From assembly GCA_030247885.1 (NCBI GenBank), contig JAPDRO010000014.1, positions 558,001 to 622,000 of the forward strand: a stretch of DNA of 64,000 bases, written 5' to 3'. Of this stretch, positions 34,024 to 45,310 are shown in pieces. The stretch is from Taxawa tesnikishii (nom. ined.). Taxonomy: Eukaryota; Ascomycota; Dothideomycetes; Dothideales. The notes below the pieces were generated by a model. The model saw only the letters and a program-made list of their open reading frames with translations. It searched no databases and was not told the DNA's origin. Positions within the stretch are counted from its first letter, which is position 1. Each line of letters starts with the position of its first letter. Both the position numbers and the translations under genes were made by a program.

Positions 34024-36511
34024 TTAGCTCGCATCGCGGCCCGAGTGACCCTCGTTGGATCTCCGAGGATCGAAACTCGTGCCCGCATACGCGCTGTCCC
34101 CGCTTGAGAACGCGGCATCCCTCCTCAAACTCTCCTGCAGATGATCCCCATAATCCGCCATCTCGACATCCGCCCTCGACCCGGCCTCCATCTCCTCATC
34201 TTGCTCCTCGGACGAAGAAGAAGAAGAAGAAGAAGAAGAAGACCCCGGTACCGCTCCCTCTCTCTCCACCTCCCCGCACCCTCCATCAGCACATCCGGCG
34301 GCGAGCTAGCCGGACTATCACTCCTGCTCGCTCTCCGCGCCCCACCTTCCCCTCCGCCCGCTCTTCCACTCCTCTCCTCCTCGCCCGGCGGCGCAAACTC
34401 CACACCTCCATGACCGTTTTCCCCTGCCTCGACGCCAGCACGACCGCCTTCTCCTCCTCGAACACGACGCGCCAGACCGCCTCGGCGGGCATGCCCAGCT
34501 CGCGGACAAGGCCGCCGCGTGCGAGGTCCCAGACCTTGACGCGGCCGTCGGAGCCGCCGGAGACGATGCGGGATTCGTCGAATTGCAGCGAGGTCACGCT
34601 GTTATCGTGGGCCGCGAGGCGGTGGATGGGCGCGTAGGTTTGGAGCGACCAGACGCGCACGCTGCCGTCGGAGCCGCCGGTTACGAGGGTGTCGGCGCGC
34701 AGCTGCAGTTGTCCGACTAGGGAGGTGTGGCCTTGGAGGATGGCGAGGCATTTGCTAAAAACCGATGCGTTAGTTTGTGTTGAGGGGGAATAGGAAAGGA
34801 CGAAGAAGGAAGACACGGTTCGATTTGACTTACCCGTCGTTGACGTCCCATACCCGAACACTTGTGTCCAGACTGCCAGTCGCCACTCTCCTGCCGTCGA
34901 AAGCCACGGCATAAATCTGGCTAAAGTGTCCTTGAAGCGTCCGCAGACACCTGCCGTCCTTGATGCTCCAGATCCTGGCCGTGGTGTCGTAGCTTCCAGA
35001 GACTACAATGTCGCCATGGATCTCGAGACAGCGGACGCTGGCCTGGTGGCCGACGAGAACATGCTTACAGAGACCCTCTTTGATATCCCAGATCCGGAGT
35101 GTCGTGTCTCGAGAGCCAGAGATGGCGGTCCGCTCGTCTGACATCTTAAGGCAACGGACGGTGGAAGTGTGTCCGCGGAGGATGTGGGTGGATTTGCTGC
35201 AGGGACTATGTCAGCTGCAGTCCGTTGTCAATACCGTTGTATAAACTCACCCAGTCGACATATCCCATACCCTCACATCCCTGTCGCATCCGCCGGAGAC
35301 GAGCGTATCCTCGCAAGGAACCATAGCCCACACTCCCATCACGTGTCCCTGCAGGCAGCGCAGATGCCGCCCTTCGGTATCAAAAACATGAATCTTCGCA
35401 TTATCCAGCGCGACGACAATATACTTCTTTGTAAGATGCAGGCTCGTGACAACACCCTGGTCAGGCGTGATCTGCCTTTGCTCGACAACGCCGCCGTGCC
35501 GCCACGCGGTCTCAACCTGATATTGATGCTTGAAACGCGAACGGTACGAGACGGTCTTCGGTCGTTGCTGCTGCTTGGCTCGCGATGACATTGCAGGCAT
35601 AGAGCTTCCTCGGTCCAGACTCTTACTCCTACTCAAATCCGGCGCGGAATTGCTGTAGCCCGCTAAAGCAGGGTTGTGTACGCCTCGGAAACCCTGCGAT
35701 GATAGGGCGAATGACGAGCTGTGGTGGGTTTCCTGGGAGAACATTGGGCGTTGCACAGTAGTCGGGGGTGCCTCGTCAGACAGTCTCCGGTAAGCGTGCT
35801 TGTCCATGAGCGTCTTCCACGCCATATCATCGCTAACCAGTTCGTGCCATCGCCGGGAAACCTGCGATGACCGCGCAAGGGTTTTGGCGTCGTCGATGAA
35901 GGTAAGAACGCGTAAACAGAGCTCGTTGGGCAACACCGTGAAGGGGTCTTTCTTCAAACGCGGCCCCACAAATCCCGCAACAAAGCCCAAGAGCTTGCCG
36001 TCGCACATGTTGAGCAGTTCGGCTAGCATCCGTTTGCGCTCCTCATTGTCCATGTCTGCGAACCGACTCCGGATGTGGCTATACCCGATGCCTGTTCCTC
36101 TCCTCGAATGCCTGTATGTGCCACTACTGCCTGGATCGCTCAAATCTAGGTCGCTGTCGACCACTCCAACCTCTTCATGCGGCGTAGCCGTGCTCCAATC
36201 GGGTGCGCGCTGGCCAGGTGTCGGTGAGGGCGCTGGAGTCGGCGGTGAAGCCGGGGCAGAGGGAAGCAAGTTGCCCGGTATTACATTGGGGTTCACCGGT
36301 ATGGATATAGGCATGGAGGGTGACGGCGTCGTCTGTATGGGTCGAGGTATGGATCGGGGCATGCTGCCGCTCGATCGCTGATGCCTTTGCGCATAAGATC
36401 TTGATGATGACGGTTTAGTAGGAACATCGAGGTCGTTATCGAAATCTACGAGGAGAGAAATAGGGCGCTGCTGTTGGCGATAGGAAGGGGCCAATCTGAG
36501 CCTTCTTCCAT
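34024..36511 (-). CDS. F-box/WD40 protein, Cdc4/Fbw7-like SCF adaptor
   Basis: Substrate receptor of an SCF ubiquitin ligase: the F-box binds Skp1, the WD40 propeller binds phosphodegrons. Exons 35251-36511, 34834-35196 and 34024-34754; introns 54 and 79 bp; about 785 residues. Disordered Pro/Ser N-terminus; a helical block SRFADMDNEERKRMLAELLN; the F-box DPFTVLPNELCLRVLTFIDD; then WD repeats from about residue 340 (CLQGHVMGVWAMVPCEDTLV, GSYDTTARIWSIKDG, GGSDGSVRVWSLQ). The tail is acidic with a poly-Ser run from a GAA repeat. Two one-base breaks near the end: 34395-34397 (MEVWS then FAPPGEEE) and 34256-34258 (before GAVPGSSSS). The only suitable ATG (36511) is itself one base out of frame with the body, a likely third case. 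The name Cdc4 is by architecture; Met30-like is possible. Confidence 0.85.
34213..34243. repeat. (GAA)n microsatellite coding poly-Ser
   Basis: About ten GAA units (TCT on the minus strand) inside the F-box/WD40 gene tail, coding a serine run. Confidence 0.85.
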
Positions 36512-37425
36512 GCTGGGCGGAGAGTGTACGGGTGGTGGTGGGTGGCTATCTTGTTGCGCAAACAGAGGGTATTAGTCTCGGTGATGGTAAACGAGTGTGC
36601 ACGACGATAGGTACGGCGGCGGCAGCGGCAGCGTAGCAGTAGGTCCCGTGGGCCGTAGTTGGAATTGCGGGTAGTTGGGTAGTTAAGGGGCCGGCCACGA
36701 GATTGCGTGCGCACAAGTGAGACAGCGACTTTGCGGCCAGACACTGCTCTATTAACGCAGGTCCAGTAGAGTATCGTCAGCGGCTGGCAGCGAATGCAAT
36801 ATATTGTATCGCTTCGGTAAAGGCGGTTTCGCGGTTGTATCGTTGGTTTCGTTCGAAACGGTTTATCTTCCAGACCGCCCAACCGCTCCACCTGCGGGCG
36901 AGCAGTTGCTGACTCCGCGGGCGTCAAAGTGCCCGGGTATCTGTGTGGGCGGGGAAGGAACGATGTGTGGGAATGACCTGTAGGTTTGGATTCGGACACG
37001 CAAGTCGGGAGACTTCCCACACTCGTTCACAGACGTCGGTCTGACCAGCAGCGTGACTGTCAGCAAGCAGCCAGATGCAGTGTGGTGTCGCCGTGGTGCC
37101 TCTGCGGTGCTGCCAAGTTGTGAGAGGAACAAGTCCCTTTCCTGCTTGGCGCTTCCGCAAGCGCCGCTTTCGTACGATTCGTTGACGCCATCGGCATCAA
37201 GAAATATTACTAAAAACCCTGCATATAATCTATAATCTGCAATCTATACCAGGGTTTTCCCCGCTCACCTTCACGCGACTCGAGCATGCTTTGCAAATAT
37301 ATAGAAATACGTGGTACATGGCTCGTGAAATCAAGTGTCGTCCATCGTTGTCGTTCCGCCAACATGTCCCAGTCTATGCCACCAGCCCAGACGCCTACGC
37401 TTACATGATCGGAAGAACTTCGAAA
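36512..37425. promoter_or_regulatory. F-box gene upstream region
   Basis: About 900 bp between two minus-strand genes, so it holds the F-box gene promoter and leader and the ZIP gene 3' UTR. No conserved coding reading. Confidence 0.45.
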
Positions 37426-38798
37426 TCAATGAGCATGGCCGAACTGCGTTAACAATGGCAGAAGCATGCCCGCTACGGTCGCCAGAGTGTCGCTCAGCGT
37501 AGCTCCGTCCTGTTTGTGCGCTGCTTGCTGCTGGTAAGAATCGTATGTCGGTGTCGCAGCATACCCGTCCTGACCTGATCCATCGCCCGCATGGCCGTGT
37601 CCGTTGTCCTGCATCGTGTGCATGGCGACATATCTGTTTCGATTCAGAACAAAGATCCAATAACGCACAAGTGCTGAACTTACAGGAAGGTGCCGCCGGA
37701 GAAGAGCAGTAAGACTCCGGTCGCGAACTTGGTTCCCTCTTCACCACCAAAGCTGCCTCCTCCGAATATGTTGGCAGCGGTCCAGGCAGCAAGCGCACCA
37801 GCAGGGGCAGCGAGGCTGAAGACGATAAGACGCGTTCGGGCTTGGCGTTTAGACAAGCCCTGTTTGAGCAGTACGGACGTCAACCCAAAAGCCGCAGGAG
37901 CTTTATGGATCATCAGTGCCAGAAATATAATGAACCCAAGCCTAGTTGAGGATGTCGTGGATGAGGCGCCCAGCGCAATTCCGTCAGCCGCAGCGTGTAT
38001 CACCAATCCCACCGTAGTAGAGGAAGACCGCGGCTTATGAGCACCGTCTGGCGGTGGGAAGTTGTCATCAGCATCCTCATCGGTCTGTGACGACCTTCGT
38101 AGCGTCAATCGGTCCAGCGATACATAGAACCGGCGTGGTTGAGCAGACGCAGAGGCAAGATGCGGGACTCGGTCAATGAGGTACATGAGTATGAATCCCA
38201 GGATCAGCGAGATGCCGACCCATACATGCGGTTCTCGGTCGTGCCCTACGCCCTCGCGTCCTAACACCTCGTCCGTCGATTTGGGCGGTGTGGCATCCTC
38301 GTCTGACGGTGTTACGGCATCCACTGGCCGTCCATCGTCTGGTCCTGTCATATTCCCCTCTTGTGCATCGTCGTCCTCATCTTGTGCCTCTCTGATCGCG
38401 ATCTTGACTGCTGGTGGTATTCCCAAGTCGCGGGGCGTGAGCTTGCCGGAGTACTCCAAACCAGGCAGATCCAGCGTGAGGCCGTTGAGTGAACGCGCTG
38501 TGAATGCGACAGCCCGAGCCTTATGCGCGTGATTGTTGCCATGCGCACTATATAGTGTTTCAACTCCTTCGGGAATGATAACTACAAGCGACGTGCCTAC
38601 GAGCACCCCGGTGCCAATCGCGGTTATGAAGCGTAGTTGTTTGGAGGATAAGGCGAAGGACAGTGGTAGAGACCCGGCAAGAAAGGAGCTGGGCGATGTC
38701 AGATACGGTTTGGCGGAGTACGAAGACACGATTCGGCCTACTCACGCTATAGCCATGACAATGCTCAAACTGAGCAGCATGAAGAGGCCGTCCCACAT
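37426..38798 (-). CDS. ZIP-family zinc/metal transporter, ZIP9/Atx2-like
   Basis: Moves zinc or manganese into the cytosol; ZIP9/Atx2 relatives sit in the Golgi. Exons 38746-38798, 37684-38688 and 37426-37633; introns 57 and 50 bp; 421 residues, uninterrupted. Exon 1 is a short first membrane helix (MWDGLFMLLSLSIVMAIA), easily missed because exon 2 opens in frame upstream. Next come LAGSLPLSFALSSKQLRFIT and GTGVLVGTSLVVIIPEGVE; a variable His-poor acidic loop (about 105-165); the metal-site helix VGLVIHAAADGIALGAS; and MIHKAPAAFGLTSVLL, the paired ZIP signature with the HxxxD and H residues. The C-terminus is GYAATPTYDSYQQQAAHKQD, then a hydrophobic segment. It is divergent from Hat1. Confidence 0.91.
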
Positions 38799-39349
38799 CT
38801 TGGGCAGAGCGAATAGTTGCAACGAACGACGCGTCCAATGGGCTATGAGTTTCTACGCTTAAACCCGCAAGACAAGATGTTCCATTGTAATGCAGTGGTA
38901 CAAAGTTGATGGGTAGACCTTGCTGAATTCTACGTACGCGCACGGTTTACGCTGACAGCGGATCGTACCTCATACCGATCGGAAAACTGCTTGGCATGAA
39001 TACAGGAGATCTCTTTGAGCCAACGGCCAAGATGTCGCTAAAACTCGTAAGAGGAAAGACGTCGTTCACTGTGATCTGAAAGGAAGTCCAACGTTTCTAC
39101 AAGATTTCGTCTGGTTCAATGGCAGTGTTGCTACAAGTTCGATACCTATCCATTTTTGGAAACAGGACTGTCGGCAGCTAACCGTTAGCGGCCGCCATTC
39201 TCAAAGCTTAGGCGCGTCACGCGAACCTCGACGCGTCTCCTCAATCCATCTTCTGGAGAGTGCAGCCGTTGCACGCAGTAACATCGACCTCAACTACACA
39301 TCTTCTTAGCGGCATCGAATTCAATATCACAACTACCGCAAACGATAAT
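38799..39349. promoter_or_regulatory. Divergent promoter region, ZIP transporter and Hat1
   Basis: About 550 bp between divergent genes. No coding or repeat signal. The promoter role is inferred from orientation. Confidence 0.5.
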
Positions 39350-41005
39350 ATGGCCGAATCAGAAACGCCCGAATCGTCGGCCCTCACTGCTGAGATAGCT
39401 GCGCAGGTAGAGGAATGTAAGGTTCTACCTCTGTATAGCTGAAGCGTTCTGCATTCATCTGACGTGTCGCCAGGGTCAACAAATAGTAACGAGGCCTTTA
39501 CGATATCCTTAGTACGAGATGGTCGCAAGGCAGAGGCTGCCTCGTTCAATCCTCAATTCACATACCCCATCTTCGGCGAACAGGAAGTCATCTTCGGATA
39601 TAGAGGCCTTAAGATCGATCTCGCCTTTGCGGCGCATAATCTCCAACCCCATTTACAGATAAAGTGGAACAAGCAGTTTCCTGGTATAGGCGACGTAAAG
39701 CCGACAGATGTTCACGCTGCGTTACAAGGCTTTCTGCCTTCCTCTGCTTTCACGGACGATCCCCGATCGGCAATTCTATCAAGATCAATCACAGCAGGAT
39801 GGACACCGCCTGGAGAACTAGTTGAGGAGTACAAGATCGGGGATGACGCTTACGAACTGTATGAGGCTCCGCTAGATAATCCCAGAGCCCGCGAGATTCT
39901 AGAAAACATGCAGATATTGGTTCCCTTGTTCATCGAAGGAGGCTCTGCCCTTGAGTTGGACCAAGAATGGACGACTGAGCGCTGGAAACTGTACTTGCTA
40001 TATCAAGTGCACACTGGTGTTGATGCCAGTCGCGAGACGCCATACTCTCTTATCGGCTACTCGACTGCATACCGCGTCTTCACTTTACCGAGCCGCGACA
40101 TGCCTCTAGAAGATTGGATAGACCTTCCTCAGCCTAGAAATTGGGACCTCGGATCCATTCTGTGGGCACAGCCCGAAAATCCTCCGCCCTCATTCAAGTC
40201 TCCGCTCAGTCTCCCCTGTCGCGAGCGCCTATCGCAGTTTTTAATCCTTCCACCTTACCAAGGCTCCGGTCATGGCGCACGCCTCTACAACGCCATGTTC
40301 TCGCGTCTGACCGCACCGTCCAACGTGCTCGAATTCACCGTCGAGGACCCCAACGAAGCCTTTGACGATATGCGTGACGTCTGCGACCTCACATACCTGC
40401 GCGCCACGAACCCCGATTTCGCCTCTTTGAGTATCAACACCAATATTCCCGCAGCTCAACTGCGACGCTCTGAGCCTATACCCAGCTCAGCCATCGTCAA
40501 CGAAGAGACCAAATCACGGGTTCGCCTTGCCTCCAAGATCATGCCACGCCAGCTCGCCCGCCTCGTCGAGATGCAGACGTTGAGCCGGATCCCGCGACTA
40601 CATCGGAGCACATCACGTATCACGCGGAAAGAGAAGAGCACGAATGAGCACGACCGTGCGTACTATTTTTGGCGACTGTACGTCAAGCAAAGACTCTATG
40701 ACACGAACCGCGATACGCTGAACCAGCTCGATCACGAGGAGAGAGTCGAGAAGCTCGAGGCGACGGCTGAGAACGTGAAATTGGACTACGAACGCTTGTT
40801 CGAGATGGCGGAGAGAAGGGAAAGGAGCAGTGCGGCACAGAAGGGCAAGGGAAAAGAGACGACGAAAGAGACGAGGAGGAGCAAGGCAAAGCGGGTGGTT
40901 GTGGAGGACGAGGACGAGGATGAGGAATGGGAGACGGAAGATGGCGCGCAGGATTCGGATGGTGAAGAAGCGAAGAGGGCAGGGAAAAGAAGAAAAATTG
41001 CCTAA
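39350..41005 (+). CDS. hat1: Histone acetyltransferase type B catalytic subunit Hat1
   Basis: Acetylates newly made histone H4 (K5/K12) before deposition, with the Hat2 partner. Exon 1 39350-39416, intron 39417-39473 (GTAAGG...CAG), exon 2 39474-41005; 532 residues, unbroken. N-terminal EEWSTNSNEAFTISLVRDG and FGEQEVIFGYRGLKIDLAFA; substrate-binding part RWKLYLLYQV and SLIGYSTAYRVF; acetyl-CoA-binding motif A in RERLSQFLILPPYQGSGHGA; FTVEDPNEAFDDMRDVCD. The tail from about residue 470 is Lys/Arg then Asp/Glu-rich (VVVEDEDEDEEWETEDG), ending GKRRKIA, a likely nuclear signal. Fungal Hat1 proteins share such tails in varying length. Confidence 0.95.
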
Positions 41006-41613
41006 TTTCGCAGCGTGGGGTCGGATGGGAAATCCGTGTGTATTATCAGAGGACATCGAGATGGCGAGGTTTCTTCTTCCGGATTCGAGGATGGAAATGG
41101 AATGGGGCGATGGCGTATTACCGATACGATGAATGGATGCGTATTGCAAGAGACAGGGGTGGAGCCAACCGCTACCAACCAAGTGCTCGCTCACGCCCTC
41201 CCATCCTTGCTTGTCCTGACTCTGTCGCTTCGGTGCCTCGAGGACGCCTTCCTATTACGGACTAGGTCTTCGTGTAACTCTTTGAGCAAACAAAGCGAGC
41301 CCAGAAGCTCGTGGCTTTGTCTCTAACGAAAGACGTTGTTACTCATTGATTTGGTGTCTTGGCGAGATTCATGAGGGCATTGTGCTACGAGAACAACAAA
41401 GACGCGTTCACAAACGCATTGTTCTGCACAAACGAAACAATAATTCAACCCTTTGACAAGCACAACAACATATAGCCGCGTCTTGTCCACCCCTTTACAC
41501 CTTCCTGTCTCATCACAAACATCCGGTACGTTCCAACACAGCTCAAAGTCTTCTCCACTTTTTCGTTTCTCATCAAGCCCAACCAAAACAGAAGAATTCA
41601 TCTCAACACGGCC
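41006..41613. other. Intergenic, upstream of a small membrane protein gene
   Basis: About 600 bp; nothing recognised. The last 150 bp are C/A/T-rich and G-poor, which suits a leader of the next gene. Confidence 0.45.
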
Positions 41614-41862
41614 ATGGCAACCGGAGAAGGCGGAACCAATATCACCAACATCATCATCTTCGGCATCCTCACGATCGCCTTCTTCGTCTTCGTCTTTTTC
41701 ATCGTGTACTTGGTGAAGAGGAGCAAGGCCCGCAAGGAGGCAAAGAAAAATAAGAACCGTCCGTGGCCCAGTGGACCAAGGAGCTCCGGTATGGACTTCG
41801 CTTGCAGAGGACCGGACCTTGAGATGGGGACCCCGAAGCCGAGCAGAGCGGCACGTCGGTAG
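41614..41862 (+). CDS. Small single-pass membrane protein, hypothetical
   Basis: 82 residues: a short polar N-terminus (MATGEGGTNITN), one strong membrane helix (IIIFGILTIAFFVFVFFIVY), then a basic juxtamembrane stretch (KRSKARKEAKKNK). That layout suggests N-out/C-in by the positive-inside rule. I do not recognise a family. The last 35 residues are less convincing: after KKNKN an alternative frame reads SVAQWTKELRYGLRLQ, more protein-like, and would need a one-base change like those seen elsewhere, so the true C-terminus is uncertain. It ends 6 bp from the convergent gene below. Confidence 0.5.
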   Translation: MATGEGGTNITNIIIFGILTIAFFVFVFFIVYLVKRSKARKEAKKNKNRPWPSGPRSSGMDFACRGPDLEMGTPKPSRAARR

Positions 41863-41867
41863 GTCCC

Positions 41868-42458
41868 TTAGCAGGTAAGTGCTGGGTTGGCGATAGCATC
41901 TGGTAGGTAAGTTGGGAGAATAGAGAACGCGGCATATAGCCCTCTGGAGGGGCTAGTCCGATGAGAGGTAAGTACTTCCAAACCAAAGCTCTTTTGAAGG
42001 ACTAGCAGTGTCCCTGTCTGCTTTACATCTATATCCATGTCTCCACCCACGAAATTCTTTTGTGACTCGTGAACAACCCCGTTTTCATCTCCTCGATGAT
42101 CGATTCCGGTTCCGTGACCTGGACAGCATGGGCTGCTTTTCCTAGCATGCCTCGTGCGTCCTCTGCTGGAAAGCTGCAACTGATTCCTCCGCGACACCTC
42201 CCCATTGGCATTCAAAGCTTCTAGGCGATCCAAGACGAACCTCCGCTGTTCCGGCGTCCCTGCATCGATCCTCTCCGCCTCATGACATAGCCTCCTAAGA
42301 TCGTCACTTAAATCCCCTCTAATCTCACTCACAGACGCGTCACCCAACGCCCTCCGCTCATACTCGAGGGCCACAGACGCGGAGGAAGAGCGAGTGCGTT
42401 CCGGTTGATATGCGCCCACTTCCCGGTGTGAAGTTTCCCGGGGACTGTAGATTGTCAT
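41868..42458 (-). CDS. Hypothetical protein
   Basis: About 196 residues as read; no family recognised. The N-terminal half is the convincing part: a basic/Ser-rich start (MTIYSPRETSHREVGAYQPE), then a likely helical block (DLSDDLRRLCHEAERIDAGT and FVLDRLEALNAN). Past about residue 95 another frame (42029-42170, KAAHAVQVTEPESIIEEMKT) looks more natural than the one continuing to 41868, so one or more indels may lie there and the C-terminus is unreliable. Confidence 0.45.
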   Translation of the reverse strand: MTIYSPRETSHREVGAYQPERTRSSSASVALEYERRALGDASVSEIRGDLSDDLRRLCHEAERIDAGTPEQRRFVLDRLEALNANGEVSRRNQLQLSSRGRTRHARKSSPCCPGHGTGIDHRGDENGVVHESQKNFVGGDMDIDVKQTGTLLVLQKSFGLEVLTSHRTSPSRGLYAAFSILPTYLPDAIANPALTC

Positions 42459-43063
42459 GGCTGGAGTGAGTTGCGCTGGCCGTTGGTCTATATGTTTTAA
42501 TACTGTTCTGGAGGCTTGGCTGGTCGGTCTGATATTCGAGCAGGATTGGAAGGTCTGCAGTGGATACGGGGGTCGTCATGCTTGCACATTCGATAAACAG
42601 ATATATATGCACGCTTACGTCGCGTATCTCCAACCGCCTGGCATGCGACATAGGGTGATCCAGCGAGTAATTTCTTCCCGGTCCGACCTCTGATCTACCA
42701 AAACTGTCTTTGTTGTGCTACCACGAATGGTTGTCCGAAGATACTACCAGAAAAAGTATTGTTGTCGGTAGGATAGCGTCTTATGTAGGGAATTGTAGAG
42801 AAAGCCAGAAGATGGAACTCAGAGCAAACTATTCCATCAGCGTGTTGGTGGCAATATATATATCGTACATCATGCTCCCTACGTTGGCTAGCTCCAATCA
42901 TCTCAACGACCATTGTGTATGTCCGATCACGAGTACCTCTATATATATATCAAAAGCTCAGACGGTGCAGTGAACAAGTGCTCTCTCGAAGGGCAGTGTG
43001 AGGAGGCTTGGCGTACGACATCGGTGCGCGGACCGTTCCTCGACCGATGCATCCATGTCCAGC

Positions 43064-43096
<33 letters not shown>

Positions 43097-43276
43097 CCAG
43101 TCCCTCCACTTGTGAGCGCATCGCGAGTGTGAGTCCAGATCTCACCGCCCTGCACTCATTACGTTACCACGAGTAGACGTTGACCCCGCTCATCAGCACA
43201 CCACGCCTGCCTTGTTCGCTGTCACAACGTGCAATCCATCTCCAGTCCTACGTCTGCCAGCTCGAACACCGCCAAA
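42459..43276. other. Divergent intergenic region with CAG repeat
   Basis: About 800 bp upstream of Snx41 and of the minus hypothetical gene. It contains AT-rich patches (gcaatatatatatcgtac near 42850; ctatatatatatc near 42940) and the CAG tract listed separately. No coding gene. Confidence 0.45.
43065..43094. repeat. (AGC)10 microsatellite upstream of Snx41
   Basis: About ten perfect AGC units, roughly 180 bp before the Snx41 start, probably in its 5' UTR or promoter. Confidence 0.9.
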
Positions 43277-45310
43277 ATGTGGGATGATGAGGATAACAAT
43301 CCATACGGCTCGTTCAATCGCCGTGACAGTGGGGGCTCCGATGCCCCAGGTACGCCTCAAGAAGCGCTGCAGTCCAAGAAACGAGGCGTCTGATCATTGT
43401 AGCTATAGGCTTCAGTCAAGGTCCATCAACCCCTCCTTCTGGCGGTGCCACGCCCAACGATGATCCTCCAGACTTCATCTCGCAACCTAGCCACGACATG
43501 GATGAGGAAGAGCTCGAGGAAGACCGACCGCAGCAGCGCACAGCAGAACCGAAGAAGGGTGGATACAGCAGTCGTGTTGAGCAGATACTATACGAGCACC
43601 CCGACTTGGACATTCAAATCGTCCATGCCGGCAAGAACACAGAAGGTGGAGGAGGCTACATCACCTATACCATTCGGACCGGGAAATCGAAGTGAGGCGC
43701 AGATACTCCGAGTTCGCTTCACTCAGACAGACACTCGAGAAGCTTCACCCTACTTTGATCATTCCGCCAATTCCCGAAAAGCACTCAGTCTCCGACTATG
43801 CTGCCAAGCCAATGAAAGCGAAGGAAGACACGGGCATCATTGAGCTCAGACAGCGAATGCTGACAACATTTCTCAACCGGTGTCGTAAAATGAAGGAGGT
43901 TCGGGAAGATGGAGTATGGTGGAGATTCCTCGATCCCAATGCCAGCTGGAATGAAGTGCTACACTCTCACCCTGTGGTCTCCATCCCAAAGAATAACCTG
44001 AAGGCCCCTCCCCTCGACCCCGCTAACCCCTCTCCTGGCCATCAGTACCTACCGGTACCATCCTCATCGGCCAAGCTGAGATCAGTCAGCCACACAGCCC
44101 CCTCTGGTACTCCGTCCTCGCCTCCGCCACAGTCAACACAACCCTCAACCGCGGCACATACGACACCGGGACCTCAGGTCTTTGGTCGCTTCCTCCAGAT
44201 GCCGAATCGCTCTCGGAAAGCGACCTCGACCCGTACTTTGTCCAGTTCGAGTCTTCATCACGAGAACTGGAAGCTTTGCTGCAGGGCTCGATGGAGAACG
44301 TGAACAAGCGATTACTCGGGCATCTGTACAAGCTTGGAGACGACCTTATGGATCTTGGTGGTCGGTTGAACGCTTTCTCGCTCTCGGAGCAGTCACAGAC
44401 AGTAGCAGCAGGTATTGAGCGGATAGGACAAGCCTGCGATTTCACCTACATGCAGACGCGTGACCTGTCGAGCGGACTGAGTGCGCAGTTCGCGGAGCCT
44501 ATGCGGGAGAGCGCACAATTCGCCGGGATTGTACGGAGCGTTCTGAAGTACAGGACCATGAAGCGGGTACAGGAGGAGATGACACGCGACGAGCTGGAAA
44601 AGAAGAGGACGTCTCTAGACTCGCTCGAGCGCAGTGAGGCCGAAGCCAAGCGGATAGAGCAGTACTTGAACGGCGCGGGTGGCAACACGTCAAGCCCACC
44701 AAGACGGAGCATGAGTACTGGCAGCAACGTGGGCAAGAGAAACCAGACGAGGGAGCAACTACCGAGGAGAGCTGAGGACGATACGGCGAGCATCGACTCA
44801 GACTTCCCTCCAACACAAGGAAGTGCGGCACCGTCTGCGAACCAAGGCGTTCCACAGCACGAGCCAACGAGTCCGACAAATAACCACAGGCGTGGAGCGA
44901 GCGGCAATTTCGTAACCAACAAGATCTTCGGCCGGCTTACCCATGCTATACACGGGGTGGTGGACTCGGATCCCGAGAGGGCACGTCGCGATCAAATGAG
45001 CAAGACCCGGGAGTCTCTCGAACAGGTAAGACTTCAGCATTTCATCCGCCGAGTGTACCTCTTCCAGCGCTTGTGGGGTGACGGCTAACCGATGGTACAG
45101 CTCGAGCAAGCGCTCGAAGTCTCGGAGAAGGACGTCAAAGACGCCAGCGCAGGGGTCTTGAGGGATCTCAAGCGCTTCCAAGGGGACAAGGAAGACGACT
45201 TGCGCAAGTACATGCTCAACTTCGCGCGCTGTCACGTTGAATGGGCCAAGCGGAGCCTTGACACGTGGGAGGAAGCTAAAGCGGAGGTGGACAGGATCAA
45301 CATCAGATAA
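43277..45310 (+). CDS. Sorting nexin Snx41/Atg20 (PX-BAR)
   Basis: Endosomal sorting nexin that binds PI3P and acts in recycling and selective autophagy. Exons 43277-43349, 43409-45025 and 45101-45310; introns 59 and 75 bp; about 633 residues. The start MWDDEDNNPYGSFNRRDSGG is the family N-terminus. The PX domain (about 80-215) has RRRYSEFASLRQTLEKLHPT and the PI3P pocket PPIPEKHSVSDY; a Pro/Ser linker follows; then a BAR-like helical region (MENVNKRLLGHLYKLGDDLM, MRESAQFAGIVRSVLKYRTM, LEQALEVSEKDVKDASAGVL). Two one-base breaks: at 43681-43683 (TIRTG then EIEVRRRYSEF) and at 44192-44193 (PQVFGRF then PPDAESLSESD). Both are missing bases. Snx41 and Atg20 are hard to separate without a tree. 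Confidence 0.93.

Noticed and set aside
44040-44200. An alternative Snx41 frame reading ISQPHSPLWYSVLASATVNT
   Set aside because: It looks protein-like, but the other frame has the family linker (YLPVPSSSAKLRS and PGPQVFGRF), so the break is placed later, at 44192.
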